A DNA stretch of 64,000 nucleotides. Source: Limnohabitans sp. Jir61 (GTDB taxonomy: Bacteria; Pseudomonadota; Gammaproteobacteria; Burkholderiales; Burkholderiaceae_C). The DNA lies in assembly GCF_003063545.1 (NCBI RefSeq), contig NZ_NESD01000004.1, positions 223,632 to 287,631 of the forward strand. The letters run 5' to 3'. The position numbers and the translations under genes were made by a program. Below, one piece after another: positions 1-8,827 of this stretch (the stretch's first letter is position 1; each line of letters begins with the position of its first letter). The notes below the pieces were generated by a model. It ran no database searches. It had not been told where the DNA came from and worked only from the letters and a program-made list of their open reading frames with translations.

Positions 1-1
1 C

Positions 2-739
2 ACGATGGATCCTTTCATGGCCGAAGCCGCGGTGACGGGCTACAACATTGCCAACACCCAACACGACTTGGTGATTCATGACACCGGGATTCGCGTCGGC
101 TACTGGCGTGCCGTGAGCCACAACATGAACGCCTTTGCCAACGAGAGCTTTATGGACGAGTTGGCCAAAGCCGCAGGCAAAGACCCTTACGAATACCGCA
201 TGAGCTTGCTCGCCGGTAAGCCACGCTTTGCCAATGTGCTCAAGTTGGCTGCTGACAAAGCAGGCTGGGGCAAGCCATTGGCCAAAGGCCGTGCCTTGGG
301 TATTGCGCTGATGGAAGGCTACGACACCTACATGGCTCAAGTGGCTGAGGTGAGCCTGAACGACAGCGGCGAGGTGCAAGTGCATCGCGTGACAGTGGCG
401 GCTGACTTGGGCCATATGGTCAACCCCGACACAGTGGAAGCCCAGTTGCAATCCAGCATCATCTTTGGCATGGGCGCGGCGCTCAAGCACCAAATCACCA
501 TGACCAATGGCCGTGTGCAAGAGACCAACTATCACAACTTCCAGCCCGTGCGTATGAACGAGGCGCCCAAGATTGACATCGTGTTGGTCAAGAGCACAGA
601 GAAGCCCGGCGGTATCGGCGAGCCAGCCACAGCGGTGGTCGCTCCTGCTATTGCTAACGCTGTGGCTAAGCTCACAGGTAAACGTGTGCGTCGGTTGCCC
701 ATCACGGCTGAGGCGCTCAAACAAACCGCCGTCGCTTAA
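2..739 (+). CDS. Molybdopterin-binding subunit of xanthine dehydrogenase-family hydroxylase, C-terminal part
   Basis: The open frame runs in from the left window edge and only the last ~245 residues are visible. They match the C-terminal molybdopterin-binding part of the large subunit of molybdenum hydroxylases, closest in style to isoquinoline 1-oxidoreductase beta subunits (IorB). Visible signatures are the substrate-channel stretch GYWRAVSHNMNAFANESF and the late motif GGIGEPATAVVAPAIANAV, which holds the conserved glutamate GEP. These enzymes hydroxylate N-heterocycles or aldehydes and pass electrons to a 2Fe-2S partner. The substrate cannot be told from this fragment. xdhC and a mocA-like gene follow within a few bases, so this is the 3' end of a hydroxylase-maturation operon. 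Confidence 0.85.
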   Translation, partial: TMDPFMAEAAVTGYNIANTQHDLVIHDTGIRVGYWRAVSHNMNAFANESFMDELAKAAGKDPYEYRMSLLAGKPRFANVLKLAADKAGWGKPLAKGRALGIALMEGYDTYMAQVAEVSLNDSGEVQVHRVTVAADLGHMVNPDTVEAQLQSSIIFGMGAALKHQITMTNGRVQETNYHNFQPVRMNEAPKIDIVLVKSTEKPGGIGEPATAVVAPAIANAVAKLTGKRVRRLPITAEALKQTAVA

Positions 740-747
740 GGCCTGCC

Positions 748-1737
748 ATGGAGAGCTTAGACCTGCGTGTGTTGGGTGACGTGCTGGCTTGGCGTCAAGC
801 TGGGCGGCGCGTCACCTTGGTCACGGTGGTGGAAACGTGGGGCAGCGCCCCACGCCCACCCGGGGCTTTGCTCGCGGTGCGAGACGATGGCGTGGTCAGC
901 GGTTCGGTGTCGGGTGGTTGTGTGGAAGACGACTTGATTGCCCGCATTAAAGCTGGTGAATACGACGCGCTCTCGCATCCCTCCATGGTGGCTTATGGCG
1001 TGAGCAAGGAAGAAGCCGTACGCTTTGGCTTGCCCTGTGGCGGTACCTTGCGTTTGGTGCAAGAGCCTGTCAAAGATGTGGCGTGGATTGAAGAGGTGTT
1101 GCAACGCACCTCGTCACACCAATTGGTGGCGCGCACGGTCAAGCTCTCCACCGGCGAGGTCACGCTACGCGAAGCCGCGCGCACCGATGCGTTGGTATTC
1201 GATGGCATCACGCTCACCACTTTGTTTGGCCCACGCTGGCGCTTGTTGCTGATTGGCGCAGGCCAGCTCAGCCAAGCCGTGGCGCACATGGCCAAGCTGC
1301 TGGACTTTGAAGTGCTGGTGTGTGACCCACGCGAAGAATACGCAGCCACGCTTGGACTCGAAGGAGTGACCCGAGTCATGGGCATGCCCGATGATGTGGT
1401 GCTTGAACTCAAACCCGATGCGCACACTGCCGTCGTAGCGCTAACGCACGACTCCAAACTGGATGACATGGCCTTGATGGAGGCCTTGAATTCTGACGCG
1501 TTTTATGTGGGTGCCTTAGGCTCGCGTCGCAACCAAGCCACCCGCAAGCAGCGTTTGATGGAACACTTTGACCTCAGTGCTGAGGCACTTGAGCGTTTGC
1601 ATGGCCCTGTGGGTTTGGCAATTGGCGCGAAAACACCTGCTGAAATTGCGGTCTCCATCGTTGCGCAAATCATTGAAGTGAAAAATGCAGCAGCGATAGC
1701 GCCTTTATCTACAGCATCTTCCTGCGAAAAAGCTTGA
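748..1737 (+). CDS. xdhC: XdhC/CoxI family molybdenum-cofactor insertion protein
   Basis: 329 residues with the usual two-part layout. The N-terminal XdhC/CoxI domain holds a GSVSGGCVEDDL motif near residues 50-61. The C-terminal Rossmann domain has the dinucleotide motif LLIGAGQLSQAVAHMA. XdhC proteins bind molybdenum cofactor, protect it during sulfuration and deliver it to xanthine dehydrogenase-type enzymes. It starts 8 bp after the hydroxylase subunit and its stop overlaps the start of the next gene, so the three genes are almost certainly one transcript. Family assignment is firm; the partner enzyme is inferred from adjacency. Confidence 0.9.
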   Translation: MESLDLRVLGDVLAWRQAGRRVTLVTVVETWGSAPRPPGALLAVRDDGVVSGSVSGGCVEDDLIARIKAGEYDALSHPSMVAYGVSKEEAVRFGLPCGGTLRLVQEPVKDVAWIEEVLQRTSSHQLVARTVKLSTGEVTLREAARTDALVFDGITLTTLFGPRWRLLLIGAGQLSQAVAHMAKLLDFEVLVCDPREEYAATLGLEGVTRVMGMPDDVVLELKPDAHTAVVALTHDSKLDDMALMEALNSDAFYVGALGSRRNQATRKQRLMEHFDLSAEALERLHGPVGLAIGAKTPAEIAVSIVAQIIEVKNAAAIAPLSTASSCEKA

Positions 1738-2309
1738 TCCTTTTACCAACAGTCATCGTACTCGCCGCAGGCAAAGGTGAGAGATTTATTGCTTCAGGGG
1801 CACACGAAGACAAGCTCAATGCCGACTTATGCGGCCGACGTGTGCGGGACCATGTACTCGCGGCCGTGCACGCAAGTGGTTTACCTTTTCATACAGTTGA
1901 ACGCGAACATATCCAACACCTCGCGAACCCTGGCATGGCTGACAGCATTGCATGCGGCATCCAGGCAACGCTCAGCGCAAAGGGTTGGTTGATCTTGCCT
2001 GCAGACTTGCCACTGATTCAGCCACAGACTTTGCACAAAGTCGCTGAGGCTTTGGCGGCTCATTCAATCGTCGTCCCCTACTATCGAGGAAAAAAAGGCC
2101 ATCCTGTTGGTTTTCAAGCGTCCTTCAAGGATGCATTGGTTCAACTCAGGGGCGACGAAGGCGCACGTTCAGTCGTCGCTGCACACACCTATCTAGCTTT
2201 AGAAGTGGAAGATCAAGGCGTTGTTTGTGACGTAGATACGCTTGAACTTTTAGAAGAAGCCCGAGCACACATGCAGAATCCACATTTTCAATTGGGTCGA
2301 ACTCGATAA
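1734..2309 (+). CDS. MocA/MobA-like nucleotidyltransferase for molybdenum cofactor
   Basis: 191-residue NTP-transferase-fold protein. It opens with the nucleotide-binding loop VIVLAAGKGERF, keeps a lysine a few residues on (EDKL), and has a LPADLPLI segment where the family has the metal-binding GDMP/PADxP motif. MocA makes molybdopterin cytosine dinucleotide and MobA the guanine form. A CTP-using MocA role fits best because the neighbours are a hydroxylase subunit and xdhC, but base specificity cannot be read here. The start is TTG in a TTGA overlap with the xdhC stop, which implies translational coupling. The glycine-rich loop is looser than usual (no RMG), so confidence in the exact activity is moderate. 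Confidence 0.75.
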   Translation: MILLPTVIVLAAGKGERFIASGAHEDKLNADLCGRRVRDHVLAAVHASGLPFHTVEREHIQHLANPGMADSIACGIQATLSAKGWLILPADLPLIQPQTLHKVAEALAAHSIVVPYYRGKKGHPVGFQASFKDALVQLRGDEGARSVVAAHTYLALEVEDQGVVCDVDTLELLEEARAHMQNPHFQLGRTR

Positions 2310-2344
2310 GTTGTGATGCGTCTGTGCCTTGCTAGCGAGCACGA

Positions 2345-4228
2345 TCAAGGTTGAACAGCGATCAAACGGTCGGTACGGATAATGGGATATTTGTTGAACG
2401 TAGGGTCGTGGTACGGGATTTGACGAATCCAAAAATCCATACGCTGCTCTGGATCTTCTCTGAAGCGATCATCCCTGTCCATGCGGGTCTGGTATTCCTT
2501 CTTCAAATCAGGCAGCTTACGGTGCAAGCTTGCGCCATAGCCCTCACGGATTTTCTTATCCTGCCCAAACATCCATTGCGCAATTTGCAATTGGCGGTGA
2601 TTAGAGATGTGATCCGTAATCTCATAGGCTGTATTAAACAGACCCCAGCGTGACAAAGAGTCTGGCGACACAGGTTCAAGCAAATGCGCAGCAAGCAACG
2701 CACGTGCTTGGCGAATCGGCACATAAATCGAGCCCTGCGCAATATCCATTTGGGTACGGAGCCAATCGCCAGTCAAGCTGGTACGAATGCGCCCCTGAAA
2801 GGTACGTGTTTCAAAGCTGATGCTGTCTTCATCGACATGCAGCTCTTCCACCGCCAAGCCCTTGATTGATTGCTGCAGGACATGGTAAGTGACACCATGC
2901 TTTTGCAAATAGGGCAACACCACCGAAGTCCACCCTACAGGAATGATGTAACCACCAAGGGGCAAATTCACAATGGCTTCATTCACAGGTTGAATGTCGC
3001 TATAGACCGGCGTATGCCAAACAACAGGTTGGTCAATGTGATACGTGATGTGCCGACCACCTACCACTGGCGCGCTTGCATGGGTGGTGTATTCATACCC
3101 CAACAGTTCGGCTTGACCCGTTGGTATATCCAAGCCCAACTCCAACATATTTTGCCAATCGAGTGCAACCACTTCACTGTGCATTTTTTCGATGTTGTCA
3201 TCGGCCTGTTGGGCAACCTTTAATAAATGCTTGCCTTGTGAAGCCACCAATTCAAGGGCAGCGGACAACACATCTTTGCTGGTTTGCACGCGGTGTGCGT
3301 AGGGATCCCATGCATGGTCCTCCACCAACACCCCAATTCGATTGCGCAGCACCGCATACACATGCGAGAAACGCGGTGCATCGGCATCGCGCATGATGCC
3401 TGCGCGTGGATTTTCAAAGTCCAACAGCACAGGCGTGAAATCCAAGGGGTGGTGGCCCTTGGCTTGAATGCGTTCAATCATGTCCACAGAAAATTTGTCA
3501 GACACTTCTTGAAGCACGTCATCTGCGCCAAACATCGGGGACATGGACAACGACACATCGTGACGGAAACGAACACCGTCTGTCACATGCAAATCCAATG
3601 TCACCAAAGGGTCCCACTGCGAAATGAACTGCAGCATCGCATTCATCTCTGAGGTTTGACCGAGCATCCAGTCACGGTTGAGGTTGATGCGCTGCGCCGT
3701 CACGCGCTCGCCTTGCAGGCTTGGCCCATTTTGATTGGGACGATTGAATGGGCTCGGTCGCTCATGACCATCTACATTGAAAACAGGCACAAACAAAAAT
3801 ACTTGATGCTTTAGCGGATCCTTAGCAGGTGATTTCTTAAGCATGTCACGAATCAAAATCAAACCTGCATCTTTGCCATCTATTTCTCCCGCGTGCGTAC
3901 CGCCGATGGCGAGCACCACGGGAATACCTGCACGCTTGGCTTGCACAGGCGTCAATGCGCCCGTGCGACTCACGGCCAAAGCCACAATTGGACGCCCCTC
4001 TGCTGTGTTGCCAATGGTCAGGCAACGCACAAATTCAGAGTATTTTTTTGCCAAGTTTTGGCATACAGCCTCGACCTCGGCATATGAACCAGTACGACGG
4101 AATTGACTACTCTCAGCCAGCAATAACTCAGCGCCATCAGACTTTGTCTGCGCGAATGCATCAAAGGTTATCGCCATCAAAGCGAGCAGGCAGTACAAAA
4201 AATTTCTTTGATTCATTAACCCAGCCAT
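2345..4228 (-). CDS. Secreted M14-family zinc metallocarboxypeptidase
   Basis: About 627 residues. An N-terminal hydrophobic signal (FLYCLLALMAITFDAFA, cleavage after AFA) is followed by an M14 carboxypeptidase domain. Zinc-ligand motif GGTHAGEIDG gives His112/Glu115 counted from the ATG at 4228; the third ligand is probably the His in TLDLHVTDG. An Asn-Arg pair (INLNRDW) matches the substrate-carboxylate site. The protein is longer than pancreatic-type carboxypeptidases, with a ~300-residue C-terminal region of unknown role. A GTG at 4240 would add four residues; the ATG is preferred. The gene converges on the mocA-like gene and diverges from selD. The substrate is unknown. Confidence 0.8.
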   Translation of the reverse strand: MAGLMNQRNFLYCLLALMAITFDAFAQTKSDGAELLLAESSQFRRTGSYAEVEAVCQNLAKKYSEFVRCLTIGNTAEGRPIVALAVSRTGALTPVQAKRAGIPVVLAIGGTHAGEIDGKDAGLILIRDMLKKSPAKDPLKHQVFLFVPVFNVDGHERPSPFNRPNQNGPSLQGERVTAQRINLNRDWMLGQTSEMNAMLQFISQWDPLVTLDLHVTDGVRFRHDVSLSMSPMFGADDVLQEVSDKFSVDMIERIQAKGHHPLDFTPVLLDFENPRAGIMRDADAPRFSHVYAVLRNRIGVLVEDHAWDPYAHRVQTSKDVLSAALELVASQGKHLLKVAQQADDNIEKMHSEVVALDWQNMLELGLDIPTGQAELLGYEYTTHASAPVVGGRHITYHIDQPVVWHTPVYSDIQPVNEAIVNLPLGGYIIPVGWTSVVLPYLQKHGVTYHVLQQSIKGLAVEELHVDEDSISFETRTFQGRIRTSLTGDWLRTQMDIAQGSIYVPIRQARALLAAHLLEPVSPDSLSRWGLFNTAYEITDHISNHRQLQIAQWMFGQDKKIREGYGASLHRKLPDLKKEYQTRMDRDDRFREDPEQRMDFWIRQIPYHDPTFNKYPIIRTDRLIAVQP

Positions 4229-4376
4229 TACGGTATGCACTTCACTCTGTGTATAAGTGGATAAGTGGATAAGTCTATCCAGTCTGATTGGCCAGTTGCG
4301 CGCTTTACGTCCGCGTTACAAACTTCATGAAGTGACAAACCGTTAACATCCTGACATACAAAAGGATACTTTGGTT

Positions 4377-5438
4377 ATGAATACACCTTCGTCAGCACCT
4401 CGTCTCACCAGCCTCTCACACGGCGGTGGCTGCGGCTGCAAGATTGCGCCGGGCGTGCTGAGCGAGATTCTCAAAAGCACCAGTGCCATGCCCATCCCGC
4501 CTCAGTTGCTGGTGGGCATTGAAACCGCAGATGATGCGGCGGTGTACCAGCTTAACGACGAGCAAGCGCTGATTGCTACGACAGACTTCTTCATGCCCAT
4601 TGTGGATGACCCATTTGATTTTGGTCGTATCGCTGCCACCAACGCGATTAGCGATGTGTACGCCATGGGTGGCACGCCCATCATGGCCTTGGCTTTGGTT
4701 GGCATGCCCATCAACGTACTGTCGGCCGAGACGATTGGCAAAATTTTGGACGGTGGCCAAAGCGTTTGCCGGGAGGCAGGCATTCCCATCGCAGGCGGCC
4801 ACACAATTGACTCAGTGGAACCGATTTACGGCCTAGTGGTATTGGGCCTCGTGCACCCCAAACGCATCAAACGCAATGCTGATGCACGTGTGGGCGACCG
4901 TTTGATTTTGGGCAAGCCACTGGGCGTGGGCGTGTTGTCTGCGGCGCTGAAAAAAAATGCGCTTAGCCCCGAGGGTTACGCACAAATGATTGCCAACACT
5001 ACCAAGCTCAACACACCAGGCGCAGCACTGTCGGCTTTGACAGGTGTGCACGCCATGACCGACGTAACAGGCTTTGGCTTGGCAGGCCACGCGCTTGAGA
5101 TGGCTCGCGGATGCCAGCTCACTGTGCAACTCAACATGAGCCAAGTACCTTTGTTGCACGGCGTACGCGAGCTCGCCCAGCAAGGCCTTCTCACAGGTGC
5201 ATCGAGCCGCAACTGGTCAGCCTATGGCAACGAGATTGAAATGGCTTCCTCACTGAACGCCATCGACCAAGCACTGCTGAGCGACCCGCAAACCAGCGGT
5301 GGCTTACTGGTGGCCTGCACACCAGAAACTGTGGCTGAGGTGCTGACGGTGTTTCATCAACACGGTTTCGAACAAGCCTGTGAAGTGGGCGAAATCTCGG
5401 CGGCGGCGGCCGACGACATCAAGCTGCAAGTTCGCTGA
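4377..5438 (+). CDS. selD: Selenide, water dikinase (selenophosphate synthetase)
   Basis: Makes selenophosphate from selenide and ATP, the selenium donor for selenocysteine, for 2-selenouridine in tRNA and for selenium-dependent molybdenum hydroxylases. The glycine-rich N-terminus GGGCGCKI carries the active-site Cys (some orthologues have Sec) and the following Lys. AIATTDFFMPIVDDPFDFG and AGGHTIDS are typical SelD nucleotide and metal motifs. ATG 4377 is preferred to the in-frame TTG at 4371 because AAAGGA lies about 10 bases upstream. About 353 residues, the normal length. No selA, selB or mnmH is seen in the window, so the use of the selenophosphate is unknown. xdhC and mocA lie 2 kb away. 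Confidence 0.95.
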   Translation: MNTPSSAPRLTSLSHGGGCGCKIAPGVLSEILKSTSAMPIPPQLLVGIETADDAAVYQLNDEQALIATTDFFMPIVDDPFDFGRIAATNAISDVYAMGGTPIMALALVGMPINVLSAETIGKILDGGQSVCREAGIPIAGGHTIDSVEPIYGLVVLGLVHPKRIKRNADARVGDRLILGKPLGVGVLSAALKKNALSPEGYAQMIANTTKLNTPGAALSALTGVHAMTDVTGFGLAGHALEMARGCQLTVQLNMSQVPLLHGVRELAQQGLLTGASSRNWSAYGNEIEMASSLNAIDQALLSDPQTSGGLLVACTPETVAEVLTVFHQHGFEQACEVGEISAAAADDIKLQVR

Positions 5439-5484
5439 AACCCTTCAAAACTACACTGCTCATCTTTCAAAGAAAACGAACACC

Positions 5485-5826
5485 ATGTCCACCATTCCAG
5501 CCTGCCCCCAATGTGCCCAAGAAAATACCTATCAAGATGGTGACAACTATGTGTGCGCCGATTGCGCGCATGAGTGGCCGATGGTGGCGAGTGCCGCAGC
5601 AGATGACGAAGACGAAGCCGTAGTAAAAGACGCTAACGGCACAGTGCTCAAGGACGGAGATGCCGTGGTGCTCATCAAAGATCTCAAAGTCAAAGGCTCA
5701 TCCACCACGCTGAAAATGGGCACTAAGGTCAAGAGCATTCGTTTGGTCGGTGGCGACCACGAGGTGGATTGCAAAATGGATGTGGGTAATTACATGCTCA
5801 AAGCTTGCTTCTTGCGCAAAGCCTAA
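5485..5826 (+). CDS. yjdM: Zinc-ribbon protein YjdM (PhnA family)
   Basis: 113 residues. The N-terminal zinc ribbon has CPQC at residues 7-10 and CADC about 20 residues later, followed by an acidic linker and the PhnA domain (DANGTVLKDGDAVVLIKDLKVKG). This is the small protein once called PhnA of the alkylphosphonate operon. It is widespread outside phosphonate operons and its molecular role is not established. An upstream extension of the open frame back to 5380 overlaps selD and is ignored. ATG 5485 lies 46 bp after selD, so cotranscription is possible. A strong intrinsic terminator follows. Confidence 0.9.
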   Translation: MSTIPACPQCAQENTYQDGDNYVCADCAHEWPMVASAAADDEDEAVVKDANGTVLKDGDAVVLIKDLKVKGSSTTLKMGTKVKSIRLVGGDHEVDCKMDVGNYMLKACFLRKA

Positions 5827-5842
5827 AAAAGCGCCGCTTTTA
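5825..5842 (-). terminator. Small terminator at the arfB stop
   Basis: On the minus strand AAAAGC-GGC-GCTTTTTT forms a short hairpin with a T run spanning the arfB stop codon. The stem is short and AT-rich, so this is tentative. Confidence 0.45.
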
Positions 5843-6229
5843 AAGTACCCGACCTCGGTTCGACTTAATCGCCGAGGTCTTTTTTTTGCTGTCTAAACGG
5901 CGTAGCTTCGACGCATAAGTGGGCTTGGTAGGTTTGCGCTTCTTGGGTGGCTTAGCCACGCTTTGCACTAGATCATGCAAACGCGCAAATGCTTCGATAC
6001 GGTTCATGTCTTGACTGCGATGCTCTTGCGACTTGATAACTACCACGCCCTCTTGGGTAATGCGGTGATCTGCCAAACACAGCAAGCGTTCTTTCACACC
6101 CTCGGGCAACGAAGACGCCATGACATCAAAGCGAAGATGAATGGCGCTAGACACCTTATTGACGTTTTGCCCACCCGCACCTTGCGCGCGGATGGCAGTT
6201 ACCTCAACTTCGGATTCTTTGATTTGCAT
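5840..6229 (-). CDS. arfB: Alternative ribosome-rescue factor ArfB (peptidyl-tRNA hydrolase)
   Basis: 129 residues, close to the usual ArfB/YaeJ length. The release-factor-type catalytic loop AQGAGGQNVNKV carries the GGQ motif (residues ~19-21). A basic, lysine-rich C-terminal tail (PPKKRKPTKPTYASKLRRL) is the part that enters the empty mRNA channel of a stalled ribosome. ArfB hydrolyses peptidyl-tRNA on ribosomes lacking a stop codon, independently of codon recognition and as a backup for tmRNA. Its 3' end overlaps the terminator of the convergent yjdM gene. The AEC permease gene ends 7 bp upstream, so the two may share a transcript. Confidence 0.92.
   Translation of the reverse strand: MQIKESEVEVTAIRAQGAGGQNVNKVSSAIHLRFDVMASSLPEGVKERLLCLADHRITQEGVVVIKSQEHRSQDMNRIEAFARLHDLVQSVAKPPKKRKPTKPTYASKLRRLDSKKKTSAIKSNRGRVL
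5851..5887 (+). terminator. Intrinsic terminator of selD-yjdM, embedded in the arfB coding end
   Basis: Eight-base stem GACCTCGG (5851-5858) / CCGAGGTC (5872-5879) followed by eight T residues. It lies inside the opposite-strand arfB reading frame, encoding part of its last residues. Confidence 0.85.
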
Positions 6230-6235
6230 ACACGC

Positions 6236-7186
6236 TTAAACGTGCCAGCCTGGCAACTCGCCCATAGCCCACAAAATAAGACTGATGCTGAAGAACGATG
6301 CCACAGTTGTCACTAACAGGGCTGCGGCACAAAAGCCTTCTTGGCCGTGTCGTTGCGCTAGCAATGGATAAATACCGAGCATGGGCATGCTAGCTAACAA
6401 GACAGCTGAAACTTTCAAGCTCGCCGGCATCGGCCCGACCACCAGCAACATCAAACCTACAGACAAAGGATGCAGCACCAGTTTGCCCACTGCGACCCAA
6501 CGAACTTTTTGCCACATGCCAGCAATACGCAAACCAACCAACGAGCCGCCATTCACAAACAAAGCGATGGCCGCAGCGGAAGCTGCAAACAAATTGATGG
6601 TTTTTGATAAAACTTCGGGCAAATGCCAATTCAACAACGAGCAACCAAAGCCCAGCGCCATGGCTTGCATCAAGGGCATCTTGGCCAATCGCATCAAGCT
6701 TTGCATCACCAGCTGCTGCCACGACAAGTGCTTGCCTTCGCCACTGTCAGCAATAGCTAGCGCAAGAGGGATCGTCAATAAGTTTTCCACCAACAAGGTC
6801 AATGCAAACCCAACACCTGCAGCGGGGCCGAGGAACTGCAACAAAATTGGGTAGCCCATGTAACCACTGTTGGAAGAGCACACACCCATGGCCACCATGG
6901 CGCTCTCAGCCAATGACTTTTTTTTCATCCATCGCCAAGCTCCAAAGCCAATCGCAAAGGCACACAACGAACCTAGACCATAGGCCAAGAGGTAATCAAG
7001 ATTCATCACTTCAGCAAAATTGCGTTGTGACAGCGCATTGAACAACATCGCAGGCAACGCAAAGTTCAACACGAAACGCCCCAACACTTGCCCATCCAAT
7101 TTGCTGAACATGCCGCGGCGGGTGGCAGCAAAACCCAAACCAATCGATAAGAAGATGGGGCCCGTGATGGTGAGAATGTTGATCAT
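6236..7186 (-). CDS. AEC-family (auxin efflux carrier-like) permease
   Basis: 316-residue integral membrane protein with about ten hydrophobic segments split into two halves by a basic linker. The conserved opening is PIFLSIGLGFAATRRGMF and an NSGYMGYPI motif lies in the first half, typical of bacterial AEC permeases. Characterised members export or import dicarboxylates, malonate or amino acids; the substrate here is not predictable. It lies between arfB and a Bug-type receptor, all on the minus strand and closely spaced. The receptor does not normally work with AEC permeases, so this may be only a shared operon. Confidence 0.85.
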   Translation of the reverse strand: MINILTITGPIFLSIGLGFAATRRGMFSKLDGQVLGRFVLNFALPAMLFNALSQRNFAEVMNLDYLLAYGLGSLCAFAIGFGAWRWMKKKSLAESAMVAMGVCSSNSGYMGYPILLQFLGPAAGVGFALTLLVENLLTIPLALAIADSGEGKHLSWQQLVMQSLMRLAKMPLMQAMALGFGCSLLNWHLPEVLSKTINLFAASAAAIALFVNGGSLVGLRIAGMWQKVRWVAVGKLVLHPLSVGLMLLVVGPMPASLKVSAVLLASMPMLGIYPLLAQRHGQEGFCAAALLVTTVASFFSISLILWAMGELPGWHV

Positions 7187-7200
7187 TAGACGTGGTGTGT

Positions 7201-8178
7201 TTATTGTTTTTGAATGCCAGCGCGTTGAATCACATCACCCCAGCGCTTGATTTCGTTTTGCAGCCACTCTTGCGCTTGGGGCACAGTACTGGGATGAGGC
7301 TCCACATTCAACTCCAACAATTTTTGACGCACAGCTGGCGTTTGCAAAGCAGCGTTGACTTCTTTGTTCAAACGCTCCACCACGGTTTGCGGTGTTTTGG
7401 CAGGAACGCCTAAACCGTTCCACGAGGTCGACACCAAATTGGGCAAACCACCCTCTTTCGCAGTCGGCACTTGTGGCAAGGCTGAGTTGCGTTTTTGTCC
7501 TGTCACGGCCAAAGCTCGCAATGCACCGCCTTTGATTTGCGGCAACACGGGGCTGAGCACTTCGACAGCCACATCAATTTGACCACCACGCAAAGCTGTC
7601 ATAACCGCAGGCGTGCCATTGAACGGAACCACTTGCGCATCCAAGCCAGCGACCGACTTGAACAACTCGGCGGTCAAATGCTGCGTGCTGCCGATGTTGA
7701 TACTGCCAATATTGAGCTTGCTAGGGTTGGCCTTAGCCCAACTAAGCAACTCGGGCAGGGTTTGAAAGCGCGACTCGGCGCTGGTGACGATGGCCAAATC
7801 AAAGGTGCCCATCAAAGACACAGGCGTGAAATCTTTCACGGGGTCAAAAGGCAAATTTTTGAAAAGGCCAGCACTCACGGCGTTAGCGTTAGACATTAAC
7901 AAGAGCGTGTAGCCATCGGGCTCAGCCTTGGCCACCATCTCAGCCGCCACAATGCCGCCCGCACCTGGCCGGTTATCAATCACGACCGATTGGCCTAAGC
8001 CTTCAGACATTTTTTGCGCAACGGTGCGAGCCGTCAGGTCAGCCACTCCACCCGCGCCAAAAGGAACCACGATGCGTAAAGGTTTGGTTGGGAAACCTTG
8101 CGCTTGCGCAGTCAACACACAACACGCCAGAAGGCTTAATGCAAATAACCTAGACATAAAGCATCGACGAGCTTGCAT
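7201..8178 (-). CDS. Bug/TctC-family periplasmic solute receptor
   Basis: About 325 residues. A signal peptide (LFALSLLACCVLTAQAQG) leads into the family signature PTKPLRIVVPFGAGGVADLTAR, and the ligand loop VIDNRPGAGG follows. Bug proteins bind carboxylates or amino acids for tripartite tricarboxylate transporters and are greatly expanded in Burkholderiales; most are orphans. No TctA/TctB membrane gene is present here, so this too is an orphan. The ATG at 8178 is chosen because GGAG lies 7 bases upstream and it gives an Arg-rich n-region. An upstream ATG at 8220 would add 14 residues without a ribosome site. Confidence 0.9.
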   Translation of the reverse strand: MQARRCFMSRLFALSLLACCVLTAQAQGFPTKPLRIVVPFGAGGVADLTARTVAQKMSEGLGQSVVIDNRPGAGGIVAAEMVAKAEPDGYTLLLMSNANAVSAGLFKNLPFDPVKDFTPVSLMGTFDLAIVTSAESRFQTLPELLSWAKANPSKLNIGSINIGSTQHLTAELFKSVAGLDAQVVPFNGTPAVMTALRGGQIDVAVEVLSPVLPQIKGGALRALAVTGQKRNSALPQVPTAKEGGLPNLVSTSWNGLGVPAKTPQTVVERLNKEVNAALQTPAVRQKLLELNVEPHPSTVPQAQEWLQNEIKRWGDVIQRAGIQKQ

Positions 8179-8324
8179 AGGACACTCCACAGAATGAATC
8201 AAAACGCCATTCTCTTCCATCGTGAAAGTCCTGAGTCAGCGATCAAGAACCGCTCCCATTGAAAGTCGCCTCTCTGGGTACACTCTAGGGTTACGTATTT
8301 ATTAGACCTATTCAAGGATTTGCC

Positions 8325-8675
8325 ATGAACACGACCCCTTCCGGACTGCAATACATCGACAACGTGGTGGGCGACGGCGCTGAAGCTGCTGCTGGCCAGC
8401 ACGTGAGCGTGCACTACACCGGCTGGCTCTACAAAGACGGCGAACAAGGCGCCAAATTCGACTCCAGCCGCGACCGCAATGACCCGTTCGACTTCCCATT
8501 AGGCGCTGGCATGGTCATCAAGGGCTGGGACGAAGGCGTCCAAGGCATGAAGATTGGCGGCCAACGCACCCTCATCATCCCGCCAGAGTTGGGCTACGGC
8601 GCACGTGGCGCGGGCGGTGTGATTCCACCAAACGCAACCTTGAAGTTCGACGTCGAGTTGCTCGGCCTCGAATAA
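8325..8675 (+). CDS. FKBP-type peptidyl-prolyl cis-trans isomerase
   Basis: 116-residue single-domain FKBP with the full fold: [47 protein letters not shown] and the C-terminal [15 protein letters not shown]. The active-site aromatic and acidic residues (Tyr, Phe, Asp, Trp of the FKBP12 pocket) can be aligned by eye. No signal peptide, so cytoplasmic. It speeds proline isomerisation during folding. AAGGA sits just upstream of the ATG. It stands alone between a divergent receptor gene and a strong terminator, although it is next to the chaperone genes grpE-dnaK-dnaJ. Confidence 0.95.
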   Translation: MNTTPSGLQYIDNVVGDGAEAAAGQHVSVHYTGWLYKDGEQGAKFDSSRDRNDPFDFPLGAGMVIKGWDEGVQGMKIGGQRTLIIPPELGYGARGAGGVIPPNATLKFDVELLGLE

Positions 8676-8710
8676 ACAGGCTAAACGGCAGCTTTTAGCT
8701 GTCGAACACA

Positions 8711-8736
8711 AGCGGGGCGCGGCCCCGCTTTGTTTT
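8711..8736 (+). terminator. Intrinsic terminator of the FKBP gene
   Basis: Eight-base perfect stem AGCGGGGC (8711-8718) / GCCCCGCT (8722-8729) with a three-base loop and a TTTGTTTT tail. Confidence 0.85.
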
Positions 8737-8765
8737 GCCCAGTACAAATTTTTTACAAAACCCCT

Positions 8766-8793
8766 CTTGAAATAGGGTCGGATGGCCTCAGCT
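8766..8793 (+). promoter_or_regulatory. Putative sigma-32 heat-shock promoter for grpE
   Basis: CTTGAAA at 8766-8772 matches the sigma-32 -35 consensus exactly. CCTCAGCT at 8786-8793, 13 bases on, is a partial match (5 of 8) to the CCCCATTT -10. It lies 35 bp before grpE. The -35 is convincing and the -10 weak. Confidence 0.5.
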
Positions 8794-8827
8794 TTGCTGA
8801 ATCTCCTTCACACAAGCCCTACAAAGC

